DNA from: Fontibacterium universale | GTDB lineage: Bacteria > Pseudomonadota > Alphaproteobacteria > Pelagibacterales > Pelagibacteraceae | Assembly: GCA_965236175.1 (NCBI GenBank) | Contig: CBDEAT010000001.1 | Span: forward strand, 124,001-188,000 | Length of the DNA: 64,000 bases | Reading direction: 5' to 3' | Part shown: positions 9,270 to 18,635 of the stretch, one piece after another | Layout: each line of letters begins with the position of its first letter | Numbering within the stretch: position 1 is the first letter of the stretch | The notes under the pieces: model-generated | Told to the model about the DNA's origin: nothing | Database searches by the model: none | What the model saw: only the letters and a program-made list of their open reading frames with translations | Made by a program: the position numbers and the translations under genes

Positions 9270-9932
9270 ATGCTCAAAAAATATTTAAGTAATAAAACTA
9301 TAAACCTACTGGAATACTATTCAACTTTAAATATTAATAATATTTTTTCTAATGATGTGACTAAATCTAAACACCAGTCCTCCGCTAATAAAGAACAGTT
9401 AGTTTCCCAACTATTTAAAGAAATTAACGATCTATTGAATACCAAAAATAATAATAATTTTTTTTACAAAGGAAATCCAGATTCTAAAATTATGATACTA
9501 GGCGATTGTCCGAATGATGATGATATTAAAAACCAAGAAATATTATCGGGCCCTAGGGGTGAACTATTGAATAAAATGCTCTCATCAATATCTCTCGAGA
9601 AAGAAAAATATTATTTATCTAATATTTATTTTGATAAAGATATTGATATTAAAAATAGAAATAATTTTTACAAAGATATTTTAATTAAACATTTAAAAAT
9701 TATTAAACCAAAATATATTTTATTACTTGGAGAAATTACTTCTAACTTTTTTAATAATTCTAGAAATAAAATATTAGATATTCATGGGAAATGGGATTCA
9801 ATTATTGTTAATAAAGATAAATTTATAACATTTACTACTTTTGACCCGGAAATCTTATTAAGAGAGCCTGAAAATAAAAAATTATCATGGGAAGATCTAA
9901 AAAAATTCAGAAATGAAATATTTAAAAACTAA
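9270..9932 (+). CDS. Uracil-DNA glycosylase superfamily protein (family 4-like, degenerate)
   Basis: A 220-residue protein resembling family 4 uracil-DNA glycosylases: KIMILGDCPND with SGPRGELLNKMLSSI corresponds to motif 1 (usually GEAPG...GxPFVGxAGxLL), KPKYILLLGEITSNF to the central strand, and FDPEILLREPENK to the HPSxLLR region. The four Cys expected for the [4Fe-4S] cluster of family 4 are absent; the only Cys is inside GDCPND. HP of motif 2 is replaced by DP. So it may have altered or lost glycosylase activity. The stop overlaps the rnhB start (TAATG). Confidence 0.72.
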   Translation: MLKKYLSNKTINLLEYYSTLNINNIFSNDVTKSKHQSSANKEQLVSQLFKEINDLLNTKNNNNFFYKGNPDSKIMILGDCPNDDDIKNQEILSGPRGELLNKMLSSISLEKEKYYLSNIYFDKDIDIKNRNNFYKDILIKHLKIIKPKYILLLGEITSNFFNNSRNKILDIHGKWDSIIVNKDKFITFTTFDPEILLREPENKKLSWEDLKKFRNEIFKN

Positions 9933-10522
9933 TGAATATTTTAAATGATCTTAAATTTGGTAGAAATATAATTGGTGTAGACGAAGTTGGCAGAGGATGC
10001 TTAGCCGGACCTGTTTTTGCTGCTGCTATTAAGTTAGATGAAAATAATTTTCCTGAAGGAATTAATGACTCTAAAAAACTCAACAAATCAAAAAGATTGG
10101 AAATATTCAAAGTGCTTATTAAAAAATGTGAATATAGTGTTGGCATCTCTTCTGTTAAGGAAATTGAAAAATTAAACATTTTGCAGTCTTCTTTACTTGC
10201 AATGAATAGAGCCCTGGAAAAAATTAATATTAAAGATCATGTCATTCTTGTTGATGGAAATTTTTCTCCTGACAAAAATAAAAATATTAGAACAGTTATT
10301 AAAGGTGATCAAAAATGTATTTCTATTGCAGCGGCATCTATAATAGCAAAAGTTTCTAGAGATTTATTTATGGAAGAGTTATCTTTAAAATTTCCAAATT
10401 ATAGTTGGGAAAAGAATTGCGGGTATGGAACAAAAAAACACTTAGAAGCCATTAAAAAATTTGGAATTACTGAGCATCATAGAAAGACTTTTTCTCCCAT
10501 ACACAACCTATTGATAAATTAA
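9932..10522 (+). CDS. rnhB: Ribonuclease HII
   Basis: A 196-residue RNase HII, removing ribonucleotides and RNA-DNA hybrids from DNA. The N-terminal IGVDEVGRGCLAGPV carries the D-E-G-R-G metal site, followed by INDSKKL, the later Asp in HVILVDGN and the C-terminal block IAAASIIAKVSRD. Length is typical. It overlaps the preceding UDG-like gene by one base, suggesting a DNA-repair unit that continues into ccrM after 76 bases. Confidence 0.96.
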   Translation: MNILNDLKFGRNIIGVDEVGRGCLAGPVFAAAIKLDENNFPEGINDSKKLNKSKRLEIFKVLIKKCEYSVGISSVKEIEKLNILQSSLLAMNRALEKINIKDHVILVDGNFSPDKNKNIRTVIKGDQKCISIAAASIIAKVSRDLFMEELSLKFPNYSWEKNCGYGTKKHLEAIKKFGITEHHRKTFSPIHNLLIN

Positions 10523-10598
10523 AAATTAAGACACAATCAATACGCAGACGTAAGTTGACTGAGTGGGTCTTCTAATATTATTTTCTCTCTTTAGTTGT

Positions 10599-11669
10599 AT
10601 GACAATAAATAGAGACACAATCGTTCTTGGAGATTCATTAAAAGAATTAAAAAAAATACCAAACGAAACTTTTGACTGTATTTTTGCTGATCCTCCTTAC
10701 AATCTTCAATTACAAGGTAATTTAGAGAGACCAGATCATTCGAAAGTTAAAGCCGTTAATGATGATTGGGATAAATTTGATAATTTAAAAAAATATGATG
10801 AGTTTTCTATTTCTTGGATCAATGAATGTAAAAGAGTTTTAAAACCAAATGGAACAATATGGGTAATCGGAACTTATCATAACATCTTTAGATTAGGCAA
10901 AGTAATACAAGATAAAGATTTTTGGATTCTTAACGATATAATATGGAATAAAAAAAATCCTATGCCTAACTTTAAAGGAACAAGATTTACTAATGCTCAT
11001 GAAACATTAATCTGGGCAGCTAAAAGTAAAAATTCAAAATATACCTTTAACTATAAATCATTAAAATGTTTTAATGATGATAAGCAAATGAGATCAGATT
11101 GGGAATTAGCTCTTTGTACCGGAAACGAAAGAATAAAAAATGAAGAAGGAAATAAAGTTCATTCAACGCAAAAGCCAGAGAGCTTATTGTACCGAATTAT
11201 TTTATCTTCTACTAAAAAAGATGATTTTATATTAGATCCTTTTTTTGGTACTGGCACAACTGGAGCCGTTGCTAAAAAACTAGGACGAAACTATTACGGA
11301 ATAGAAAGTAATAAAGAATATTTTCAAACTGCTGAGGCAAGAATAAAGAAGATAAAAAAAGTTGATGAAAATTTTTTAAAAACTATAGAAAATAAAAGAA
11401 ACGAAAAAAGAATACCGTTTGGATACTTGATTGAGAATGGAATAATAGAACCTGGATTAAAATTATTTGATGCTAAAAATAAGATTCAAGCACATGTGAT
11501 GGCTGACGGCAGTATTCTATATAAAGATATCACAGGATCTATTCATAGTGTTGGTGCCAAAGCTCAAGGAACCGAAAGCTGCAATGGCTGGTCTTTTTGG
11601 CATATTAAAATGGAAAATAAACTATATCCGCTTGATCACTTAAGAGAAAAGATCAGAAAAAATAACTAG
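10599..11669 (+). CDS. ccrM: Adenine-specific DNA methyltransferase, CcrM type (GANTC)
   Basis: A 356-residue beta-class N6-adenine methyltransferase. The catalytic DPPY (31-34, in FADPPYNLQL) precedes the SAM-binding DPFFGTGTTGAVAKKLGRNYYGIE, the order of the beta class, and the C-terminal ~90 residues (DGSILYKDITGSIHSVGAKAQGTESCNGWSFWHI) form the extra domain of alphaproteobacterial CcrM. By family it methylates adenine in GANTC once per cell cycle. No restriction endonuclease is adjacent, consistent with an orphan methylase. ATG at 10599 is chosen; a reading 12 codons longer from 10563 has a poorly conserved hydrophobic start. The end overlaps the next gene by 17 bases. Confidence 0.93.
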   Translation: MTINRDTIVLGDSLKELKKIPNETFDCIFADPPYNLQLQGNLERPDHSKVKAVNDDWDKFDNLKKYDEFSISWINECKRVLKPNGTIWVIGTYHNIFRLGKVIQDKDFWILNDIIWNKKNPMPNFKGTRFTNAHETLIWAAKSKNSKYTFNYKSLKCFNDDKQMRSDWELALCTGNERIKNEEGNKVHSTQKPESLLYRIILSSTKKDDFILDPFFGTGTTGAVAKKLGRNYYGIESNKEYFQTAEARIKKIKKVDENFLKTIENKRNEKRIPFGYLIENGIIEPGLKLFDAKNKIQAHVMADGSILYKDITGSIHSVGAKAQGTESCNGWSFWHIKMENKLYPLDHLREKIRKNN

Positions 11670-12853
11670 AACTTCTTGGATTGTAATTAAAAATCCATCC
11701 AAACATAAGTTTTTTTGCTAAAAAAGACTTCTCTATTATCTTGAAAATTATGCTTCTCAAAATAATGAAAAGTGGATTTTTTAAATGAAATACAAAAACA
11801 TTTAAATGCGATCTAAGAATTATCCTTCTAACTCTGCTATTGCGTTTATTATAATAAAATACACCTAAATTATTAGTAACATTCTTAATAATTTGTTCAT
11901 ACAAAACATACGAATCTTCAATTGCTAATGCGGCCCCCTGTGCCTGGAATGGTACGGTTCCATGAGAAGAGTCTCCTATAAAAATTTGATTATCTCTATA
12001 AAAAACTCTCTTTTTCAAAGAAAATATTGGCCATCGATATACTTCATGAAGCGTGTCTAGGGTTTCTCTTAGAATTTTATTTTCTGAAAAAAACAAACTT
12101 CTAAATTGATCTGCTGGAAATGGGGTTGAATAATTTACATCATCACTTGAGTATGTTGCTTTTTCTGAAGACTTACTAATTCCTGTAAAACTTAAATCGT
12201 TCTGATTGTTAATAAAATAAGTTACTAAATGTTTATTGCCGACTTAACCATAAACGAACGACATCATTCTCTAAGGAATATTTTGAATAAAAGTTCTTTA
12301 ACACCCCTCTGTAGGCATAAAAATTTGTATTTTTAATAATATTATTGTCTAACCTAGACTTTGAAAACATTCCATCGGCGGAAATTAAAAGATCGCAATA
12401 ATCTTCTGATCCATCGCTAAATTTGACTCTAATAATATTATGATCCTTAATAGTTTGCACAACTTGTTTGTTATAAAAAATTTCCTTCGGCGATAAATTT
12501 TTTTCTAAAAAATTCATTAAGACATTTCTATCACAGGTTAGATAAGGTATTTTATCGCTAACAATATTTTGGAGATTCATCCTAACTTCAAACTTGCTTG
12601 TAAAATCATTAGAATGCACTGGGTTAATACTTAAATAATTAATTCTATGAAAATTATTATTTAAAAAAAATTTTGAATCTAAAAAATCTAAAATTCTTAC
12701 TGCATTTGGAGTTAATTGTATTCCTGTAGGTCTTGATAACTTTCTTTCAAATCTTTCATATACCTTAAAATTACTAAGATTATTTTTTTTAAGAAAATTA
12801 GCTAAAGTTAATCCAGCGATACCTCCTCCAACAATAATAATTTTTTTAAACAT
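11653..12853 (-). pseudogene. FAD-dependent monooxygenase (UbiH/salicylate hydroxylase-like), frameshifted
   Basis: Two frames together make one flavoprotein monooxygenase of about 400 residues. The N-terminal part (12853 down to ~12240) has the Rossmann IIVGGGIAGLTLANFLKK, PTGIQLTPNAVRIL, CDRNVL and the DLLISADGMFSKSR box. The C-terminal part (to 11653) has IFIGDSSHGTVPFQAQGAALAIEDSYVL, the FAD-ribityl motif. The frame changes near 12238-12245 (LWL-SRQ-stop versus GNKHLVTYFI), fitted by one extra base. Residue conservation on both sides is good, so this is either a recent mutation or a sequence error. Substrate unknown. Confidence 0.8.
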
Positions 12854-13895
12854 ATTTAATCTTTTTTGTTTTTACTAATTCTATAAATTTTTTTGAAAAA
12901 CTTGATAATAATGAATTATCTATTTTATTATAATTTATCCAGTAAAATTGATTATCATTTATTTTTACAATTCTTTTAAAAAGAACAATTTTAATTAACA
13001 TTTTAATATTAGAAATATTATGTACAAAATTTCTCCCAATGATTTTTGGCTCACCTTCAAAATGAAGGCTGTTTTTTTTAAAATTCATATCAAATAAATC
13101 TTTTTTATAATCTATTAACGGAAGATTTACAAAATCTTGTAATAATTTTTTTTTGTTTTTAAAAAATAAAATTTTATTATTTTCTGAAGCATATAATAAA
13201 TAATATTTTTTAATATTAACTTTTTTTTTATTAAAGATTTTATAATCGAAATCTTTTCTTTTAAAAGAAATACAATTTTTATTTAAAGGACAAAAATTGC
13301 ATTTTGGATTTTTTGGAGAACATATTAATGCTCCAATCTCCATTAATGCTTGTGCAAATTCAGAAAATTTATTTTGTGATTTAATCTCTTGTAATTTTAA
13401 AAAAATACTATTTTTAAAATTTTTTTTATTATTTTTATAACCGAATAATCTAGCTACAAGTCTTTCAACGTTTCCATCAATGCCTATAAAATCTTTATTA
13501 AAAGCTATAGCCATGATAGCTGATGCCGTATAGTCGCCTATTCCAGGAAAACTTTTTAAAGTTTCAAAATCAGCAGGTAGTTTTCCTTTATATTTGGATT
13601 GAGCTAATTTTGCCGTATTAAGTAAATTTTTTGCTCTAGAATAATATCCAAGCCCCTGCCAAAGTTTATAAACTTTTTCTAACTTTGCTTTTGATAGTTT
13701 TTTTAAATTAGGAAATGCTTTTAGAAACTTATTAAAAAAAGGAATCACTGTTTTAACTTGAGTTTGCTGCAGCATAAACTCACTTACTAAAACTTTATAA
13801 ATCCTATCCTGGAAACCACGATATCTTCGCCATGGCAAATCTCTTTGATGATTATCGTACCAAGCAAGAATTTTATTTGATAAAACATTTTTCAT
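12846..13895 (-). CDS. mutY: A/G-specific adenine DNA glycosylase
   Basis: A 349-residue MutY that excises adenine opposite 8-oxoguanine. Visible are LPWRR, the catalytic Glu in SEFMLQQTQV (E39), the helix-hairpin-helix LKSFPGIGDYTASAIMAIAF, catalytic Asp D140 in GIDGNVERL, and a [4Fe-4S] site C192-x6-C199-x2-C202-x5-C208. A NUDIX-like C-terminal domain follows. The start ATG overlaps the divergent DUF721 ATG by two bases, and the 3' end overlaps the FAD monooxygenase start by eight. Confidence 0.96.
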   Translation of the reverse strand: MKNVLSNKILAWYDNHQRDLPWRRYRGFQDRIYKVLVSEFMLQQTQVKTVIPFFNKFLKAFPNLKKLSKAKLEKVYKLWQGLGYYSRAKNLLNTAKLAQSKYKGKLPADFETLKSFPGIGDYTASAIMAIAFNKDFIGIDGNVERLVARLFGYKNNKKNFKNSIFLKLQEIKSQNKFSEFAQALMEIGALICSPKNPKCNFCPLNKNCISFKRKDFDYKIFNKKKVNIKKYYLLYASENNKILFFKNKKKLLQDFVNLPLIDYKKDLFDMNFKKNSLHFEGEPKIIGRNFVHNISNIKMLIKIVLFKRIVKINDNQFYWINYNKIDNSLLSSFSKKFIELVKTKKIKYV

Positions 13896-14340
13896 GGTGA
13901 TAGATAAATCTTCAAATAAATTATTTACTCAAGGCTTGAGACCTTTGCAAAGTTTATTACCAGAAAATGCAAAAAAAATACTAAAAAAAGATGGCTTTGT
14001 ATATTTTGAAATAATTAAAAATTGGAAAAACATAGTTGGTGAAAAATTGTTTAAAGATACAGCTCCTTTAAAAATTAAAAAAATTAATAATGAAAATATT
14101 CTCTCAATAAATGTTAACAAAAATATAATGATAGAAATCGAATATTCGAGAGATCAAATTATTGAAAAAATTAATAGCTACCTTGGATTTAATGCTATTA
14201 ATAAAATACAAATTATCTCCAAAGACTCTTCATTTGAAATAAAAAAGAAAAAAATTATATTAAATGAAAATATTTTAAAAAAAATAAATGAAATTAAAAG
14301 TAAAAATTTAAAAGAAATCTTTCTAAAACTTAACAAATAA
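13894..14340 (+). CDS. DUF721 / DciA-like protein
   Basis: A 148-residue protein with the DUF721 pattern: a W-x-x-I/V-V-G core (IIKNWKNIVGEKLFKDTAPLKI) followed by a KH-like fold (ENILSINVNKNIMIEIEYSRDQIIEKINSYLG). DUF721 includes DciA, a loader of the replicative helicase, and in alphaproteobacteria this gene regularly sits between mutY and a DsbA-like gene before smc, as here. Whether it loads helicase in this organism is inference. Its start codon overlaps the mutY start on the opposite strand, so its promoter must lie inside mutY. Confidence 0.78.
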   Translation: MVIDKSSNKLFTQGLRPLQSLLPENAKKILKKDGFVYFEIIKNWKNIVGEKLFKDTAPLKIKKINNENILSINVNKNIMIEIEYSRDQIIEKINSYLGFNAINKIQIISKDSSFEIKKKKIILNENILKKINEIKSKNLKEIFLKLNK

Positions 14341-14347
14341 AATTATT

Positions 14348-14953
14348 ATGATCATAATAAAAAATTATTTAAAAAAAATCTTAATCGCTTCTTCGTTCTT
14401 ATTATTTAGCTCTTTTTCTTATGGTCAAAATAATGACGAAATATTTATTGGTAATAAAAACGCGAAAGTTGAAATTAAAATTTACAGTTCATTTACATGT
14501 CCGCATTGCGCTAACTTTCATAAGAATACTTATCCAAAATTAGTAAAGGAATATGCAAGTAAAGATTTAATAAAAATTAGTTTTATTGATTTTCCATTAG
14601 ATATTGCTGCATTAAATGCATCAAAAATTGTTAGATGCTCAACAAAAGAATCAAGTATCTTGCTAATTGATGAGATTTATAAAAATCAAAATGCTTGGTC
14701 TGCAGGAGACAAGATACAAGAAATTAACAAAAAGTTATTTTTAATAGCTAAAAAATTTAATTTATCAGATGAAAAGCTTTCGAACTGTTTAAAGGATCAA
14801 AAATTGGAAGAAAAAATATTAAACGACAGAATTGATGGTCAAAAAAAATATTCTATTAACTCTACTCCTACTATTATTATTAATGAGAAAAAATTTGAAG
14901 GAAATCCTACCTTTGAAAATTTATCAAAAGAAATATCAAAAATATTAAAATGA
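14348..14953 (+). CDS. DsbA-family thiol:disulfide oxidoreductase
   Basis: A 201-residue exported thioredoxin-fold protein with a signal peptide (about residues 1-26, ending FSYGQ), active site C51-P-H-C54 in YSSFTCPHCANFH, a helical insertion, and the cis-Pro loop NSTPTIIINEKKFEG. It belongs to the DsbA/BdbD-like group (thioredoxin_4). It would act on periplasmic disulfides; cytochrome c maturation and oxidase assembly are plausible uses. Its TGA overlaps the smc ATG (ATGA). The location directly before smc is conserved in alphaproteobacteria. Confidence 0.88.
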   Translation: MIIIKNYLKKILIASSFLLFSSFSYGQNNDEIFIGNKNAKVEIKIYSSFTCPHCANFHKNTYPKLVKEYASKDLIKISFIDFPLDIAALNASKIVRCSTKESSILLIDEIYKNQNAWSAGDKIQEINKKLFLIAKKFNLSDEKLSNCLKDQKLEEKILNDRIDGQKKYSINSTPTIIINEKKFEGNPTFENLSKEISKILK

Positions 14954-17592
14954 AATTTAAAAAACTAGAAATAGTTGGTTTCAAATCTTTTGCTGACAGA
15001 ACTCATTTGTTAATTGAGGATGGTCTCACAGGAATTGTTGGGCCGAATGGTTGCGGAAAATCAAATATTGTTGAGGCTTTAAGATGGTGTATGGGAGAAA
15101 CTTCTGCAAAAAGCCTGAGAGGCAGTGGGATGGAGGATGTAATATTCTCAGGAACATCAAATCGTCCCTCTAAAAATATTGCAGAGGTTAATATTCTTCT
15201 AGAAAATAATGAAAATATCCCTCAATTTAGAGATACCCCAGAAATAGAAGTTAAAAGAAGAATAGAAAAAGACAAAGGCTCAAGTTACTACATTAACGGA
15301 AAAGAAGTTCGAGCAAGAGATGTGCAAATATTATTTGCAGACCTTTCTACGGGGGCTCACTCTCCGTCAATGGTAAGTCAGGGAAAAGTTGGTTCTTTAA
15401 TTACTGCAAAGCCTACTGACAGAAGAGCGATATTAGAGGAGGCCGCTGGTATTGGAGGACTTCATGCTAGAAGACATGAAGCCGAGTTGAGATTAAGTGC
15501 CGCAGAAAACAATCTTAAGAAAGCTGACGATATAATGAAGCAAATCGAACTTCAGTTAAAAAATTTATTAAAACAAGCAGAAGAGGCCTCAAGATACAAA
15601 ACAATATCTAATGATATAAAAAAAACTGAAGCATTACTCTCATATTTAAAAATTCAGGAAATTAACAAAGAGCTCAAAGAAAGTCAGGAAGGATTAAACG
15701 AAATTGATGATGATATTAGCGCAGTAACAATTGAAAAAAATTATAGCAGTGAACTATTAGAAAGTGAGAACAAAAGAATTAAGCCTCTAAGGAATGATTT
15801 TGCGGAAATTACAAGCAAACTACAAAGGTTAAACTTAGAATATGAAGACTTATTCAAGCAGGAACAAAGAACTAAAGAAGAAGCAGAAAAACTTAGGGTT
15901 GATCTTAAAAATACTAACGATGATCTGCAAAGTGAAAATATTAACATTAACAACGCCAACTCTAATATTAATCGATTAACGGAAGAAAAGACTGAAATAC
16001 TAGAGTTTGAAAAAACATATTATGAAATTGAAAATAAAACTAATAATGATTTTAAAAAAATTTCAGAAGAATTAAATGCTGAACAAAAAGCGCTTGAGAC
16101 TCTCTCTGAAAAAATATTTGCTAATATTGGGAATACGGAAACTAAAAATGCTATTAATAATTATTTAAATTATTTTAAAAATTTTAGTGATAACCAATCT
16201 AAAATATTAAATGATACGATAAATAATTTTGAAAACATTGAATCTCAAAAGATTAAAGATAATTTAAGAAACGTTTTGATTGGTTTCGAAGAAACATCTA
16301 AAAATATTGAAAATTTATATGATCTAATCAAAAAAGATAATGAACAATTGTCCTCTTTTAATAAAGAAGACGCTAAGAATGAATTCACTCAAAAAACTTT
16401 TTTACTTAAAGAATTACAAGAAAAATATGCGATATTTTTAAGCAAGTATGAAACGATAAAAAACGATTCTATTAAAAGAAAAGAAAGAATTAAGAGTATT
16501 GATACTGAAATAGATAACTGGCGCAACTTAGAACAAAACTCAAAAACAAAATCAGAAAGTCTTTTATCTCGGCTAAAAAATTTAGAAAAAGAAATTACAA
16601 AAATTCAAATAAAGCCAAGTGAAATTGGTGAACAAAAAGGTTTTTATCAAGAAAATATAAAAAATACTGAAGAGGCTAGAACAAAGATTAGTTCTGAAAT
16701 TGAAGTTGCAGAAAACAAAATTACAGAAATTAATAAGGTATTAACAGATATTAATGAAAAGGTTCTGGCTGGACGAGAGAAAAAAGTTCGTTTTGAAACG
16801 CTTATAGATAACCATAAAGTAAAAATTGCAGATCTGGAAAACAGAGTTAAAGAAGATTTCAGATGTTCAATAGATGATCTCTTAAATGAAGAAGATAAAT
16901 TATCTATTGAAAAAACAAGTATTGAAAAAACAGAGGCTTCACTAAAAACTCTCAAAGACGAAAGAGATAATATGGGTGCGGTAAATTTAAGAGCAGATGA
17001 TGAGACTAAAAATCTTGAAAACCAAATAAATAAAATGATGGAAGATAGAAAAGACCTTCTGGCTGGAATATTGAAATTGAAATCTAGTATTAATGAACTA
17101 AATCAAAAAGGAAGAGAGAAACTAATTGATGCCTACGACAAAGTTGGAAGAAAATTTAATGACGTATATACAAAATTATTCGGAGGAGGAAATGCTAGGC
17201 TTGAATTAATAGAATCTGATGATCCTTTAGAGGCTGGTTTAGAACTTTTAGTAAGTCCTCCTGGAAAAAAATTGCAGTCGATTACTTTGCTGTCGGGTGG
17301 TGAACAAGCTTTAACTGCGATGGCTTTAATATTTGCTGTATTCTTAATTAATCCTGCTCCTATCTGTATTTTGGATGAGGTAGATGCTCCTTTAGATGAT
17401 GCAAACGTTACAAGATTCTGTTCGTTAATAGAGGAACTAACCAAAATTACCGAAACAAAATTCATAGTTATCACTCACCATGCTTTGACGATGTCTAGAA
17501 TGAATAGATTGTATGGAGTAACAATGGCTGAGAGAGGCGTAAGTCAACTAGTCGCTGTTGATCTTGAAAAAGCCGAAGAAATGGTAGCATAA
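14950..17592 (+). CDS. smc: Chromosome segregation protein SMC, short form without recognisable hinge
   Basis: An 880-residue SMC ATPase. The N-terminal head has FKSFADRT and Walker A GPNGCGKS (31-38), then the Q-loop stretch SMVSQGKVGSLI and ILEEAAGI. Coiled coil follows from ~165. The C-terminal head has FGGGNARLEL, signature LSGGEQALTAMAL (from 781) and Walker B ICILDEVDAPLDD. Typical bacterial SMC is about 1150-1190 residues with a Gly-rich hinge of ~150; here the middle (about 370-560) is Lys/Glu/Asn-rich helical sequence with almost no glycine, and I cannot find a hinge or a zinc hook. No internal frameshift is seen. Confidence 0.93.
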   Translation: MKFKKLEIVGFKSFADRTHLLIEDGLTGIVGPNGCGKSNIVEALRWCMGETSAKSLRGSGMEDVIFSGTSNRPSKNIAEVNILLENNENIPQFRDTPEIEVKRRIEKDKGSSYYINGKEVRARDVQILFADLSTGAHSPSMVSQGKVGSLITAKPTDRRAILEEAAGIGGLHARRHEAELRLSAAENNLKKADDIMKQIELQLKNLLKQAEEASRYKTISNDIKKTEALLSYLKIQEINKELKESQEGLNEIDDDISAVTIEKNYSSELLESENKRIKPLRNDFAEITSKLQRLNLEYEDLFKQEQRTKEEAEKLRVDLKNTNDDLQSENININNANSNINRLTEEKTEILEFEKTYYEIENKTNNDFKKISEELNAEQKALETLSEKIFANIGNTETKNAINNYLNYFKNFSDNQSKILNDTINNFENIESQKIKDNLRNVLIGFEETSKNIENLYDLIKKDNEQLSSFNKEDAKNEFTQKTFLLKELQEKYAIFLSKYETIKNDSIKRKERIKSIDTEIDNWRNLEQNSKTKSESLLSRLKNLEKEITKIQIKPSEIGEQKGFYQENIKNTEEARTKISSEIEVAENKITEINKVLTDINEKVLAGREKKVRFETLIDNHKVKIADLENRVKEDFRCSIDDLLNEEDKLSIEKTSIEKTEASLKTLKDERDNMGAVNLRADDETKNLENQINKMMEDRKDLLAGILKLKSSINELNQKGREKLIDAYDKVGRKFNDVYTKLFGGGNARLELIESDDPLEAGLELLVSPPGKKLQSITLLSGGEQALTAMALIFAVFLINPAPICILDEVDAPLDDANVTRFCSLIEELTKITETKFIVITHHALTMSRMNRLYGVTMAERGVSQLVAVDLEKAEEMVA

Positions 17593-17599
17593 AAAATCA

Positions 17600-17872
17600 A
17601 TGTCAGAATTTGACGATCTTAAAAAGAAGATCGAGTTAACTAAAAATAAAAATAAGATTAATTTATCTAAAAATAATAACAATATTCTAGGATTGGCATT
17701 TAGAATTAGCACGGAACTTGTTGCTGCAGTTTTTGTCGCAACTTTTATTGGTTATTACCTAGATAAATGGTTAGGAACTAAGCCAATTTTTATAATAATT
17801 CTATTTATAGTTGGTATCGCCGCTGGAATATTTAATGTTGTGCGATCTGCAAAAATGATTAATAAAGGCTAA
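17600..17872 (+). CDS. atpI: ATP synthase protein I (AtpI/AtpQ-like)
   Basis: A 90-residue membrane protein with two hydrophobic helices (about 38-57 and 61-80). The signature LAFRISTELVAAVFVATFIGYYLDKWLGTKPIFIIILFIVGIAAGIFNV, seen here in pieces, is that of the small AtpI family encoded at the head of alphaproteobacterial F0 operons. It helps assembly of the c-ring and Mg2+ handling in other bacteria. It precedes atpB by 4 bases. Confidence 0.9.
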   Translation: MSEFDDLKKKIELTKNKNKINLSKNNNNILGLAFRISTELVAAVFVATFIGYYLDKWLGTKPIFIIILFIVGIAAGIFNVVRSAKMINKG

Positions 17873-17876
17873 ATTT

Positions 17877-18611
17877 ATGGCAACTAATCCAATGCATCAA
17901 TTTGAGGTTCACAGGATAGGACCGTCCCTATCTATCAATGGAATAGATCTATCTTTTACAAATTCAAGTCTTTTTATGCTGATTAGTTCAGCATTAATCA
18001 TTATTTTTTTTATAGCAGGAACAAGAAAGGTCAATATTGTTCCTGGCAAGATTCAGTTACTTAATGAATTAGTTTTTAATTTTATTTCAAAAATGATTAA
18101 TGAAACTGTTGGTCCAAATGCCAGACCTTATTTTCCTTTTATCTTAACTATATTCTTATTTATTTTAACCCTAAACATGATTGGTTTATTGCCATATGCT
18201 TTCACTGTTACAAGTCAGATTATTATTACGTTCTTTCTTGCGATTGTAATATTTATTGGAGTGACAATAGTTGGCTTTGCAAAAAACGGCATTGGATTTT
18301 TAAAAATATTTGCTCCCTCAGGAGTTCCTATTTTTTTATTTCCCATTATAGTTGCAATTGAAATTATATCTTTTTTAAGTAGACCTGTAAGTTTATCAGT
18401 TCGATTGTTTGCAAACATGCTTGCTGGACATACAATGCTTAAAGTTTTCGGTGGTTTTGTCGTAAGTCTAGGTATTATTGGAGGATGGCTGCCTTTAAGC
18501 TTTTCTGTTGCTTTAACCGCACTGGAAATATTAGTAGCTTTCTTGCAGGCTTATGTTTTTGCAGTTTTATCGTGTATTTATTTAAATGATGCTTTAAATA
18601 TGCATCATTAA
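17877..18611 (+). CDS. atpB: F0F1 ATP synthase subunit a
   Basis: A 244-residue multi-spanning subunit a, forming the proton half-channels against the c-ring. The start MATNPMHQFEVHRIGP is typical of alphaproteobacteria and the essential Arg lies in SLSVRLFANMLAGHTML; ALEILVAFLQAYVFAVLSCIYLNDAL forms the final helix. It stands second in the F0 operon atpI-atpB-atpE-b'-b, separate from the F1 genes, the normal alphaproteobacterial arrangement. Confidence 0.97.
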   Translation: MATNPMHQFEVHRIGPSLSINGIDLSFTNSSLFMLISSALIIIFFIAGTRKVNIVPGKIQLLNELVFNFISKMINETVGPNARPYFPFILTIFLFILTLNMIGLLPYAFTVTSQIIITFFLAIVIFIGVTIVGFAKNGIGFLKIFAPSGVPIFLFPIIVAIEIISFLSRPVSLSVRLFANMLAGHTMLKVFGGFVVSLGIIGGWLPLSFSVALTALEILVAFLQAYVFAVLSCIYLNDALNMHH

Positions 18612-18635
18612 AAAAATTAACAACTAACAAAAAAA

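Noticed and set aside
10555..10581. Promoter of ccrM (TTGACT with TATTAT)
   Set aside because: Spacing is only 15 bases and other -10-like AT stretches fit as well; not strong enough to list.
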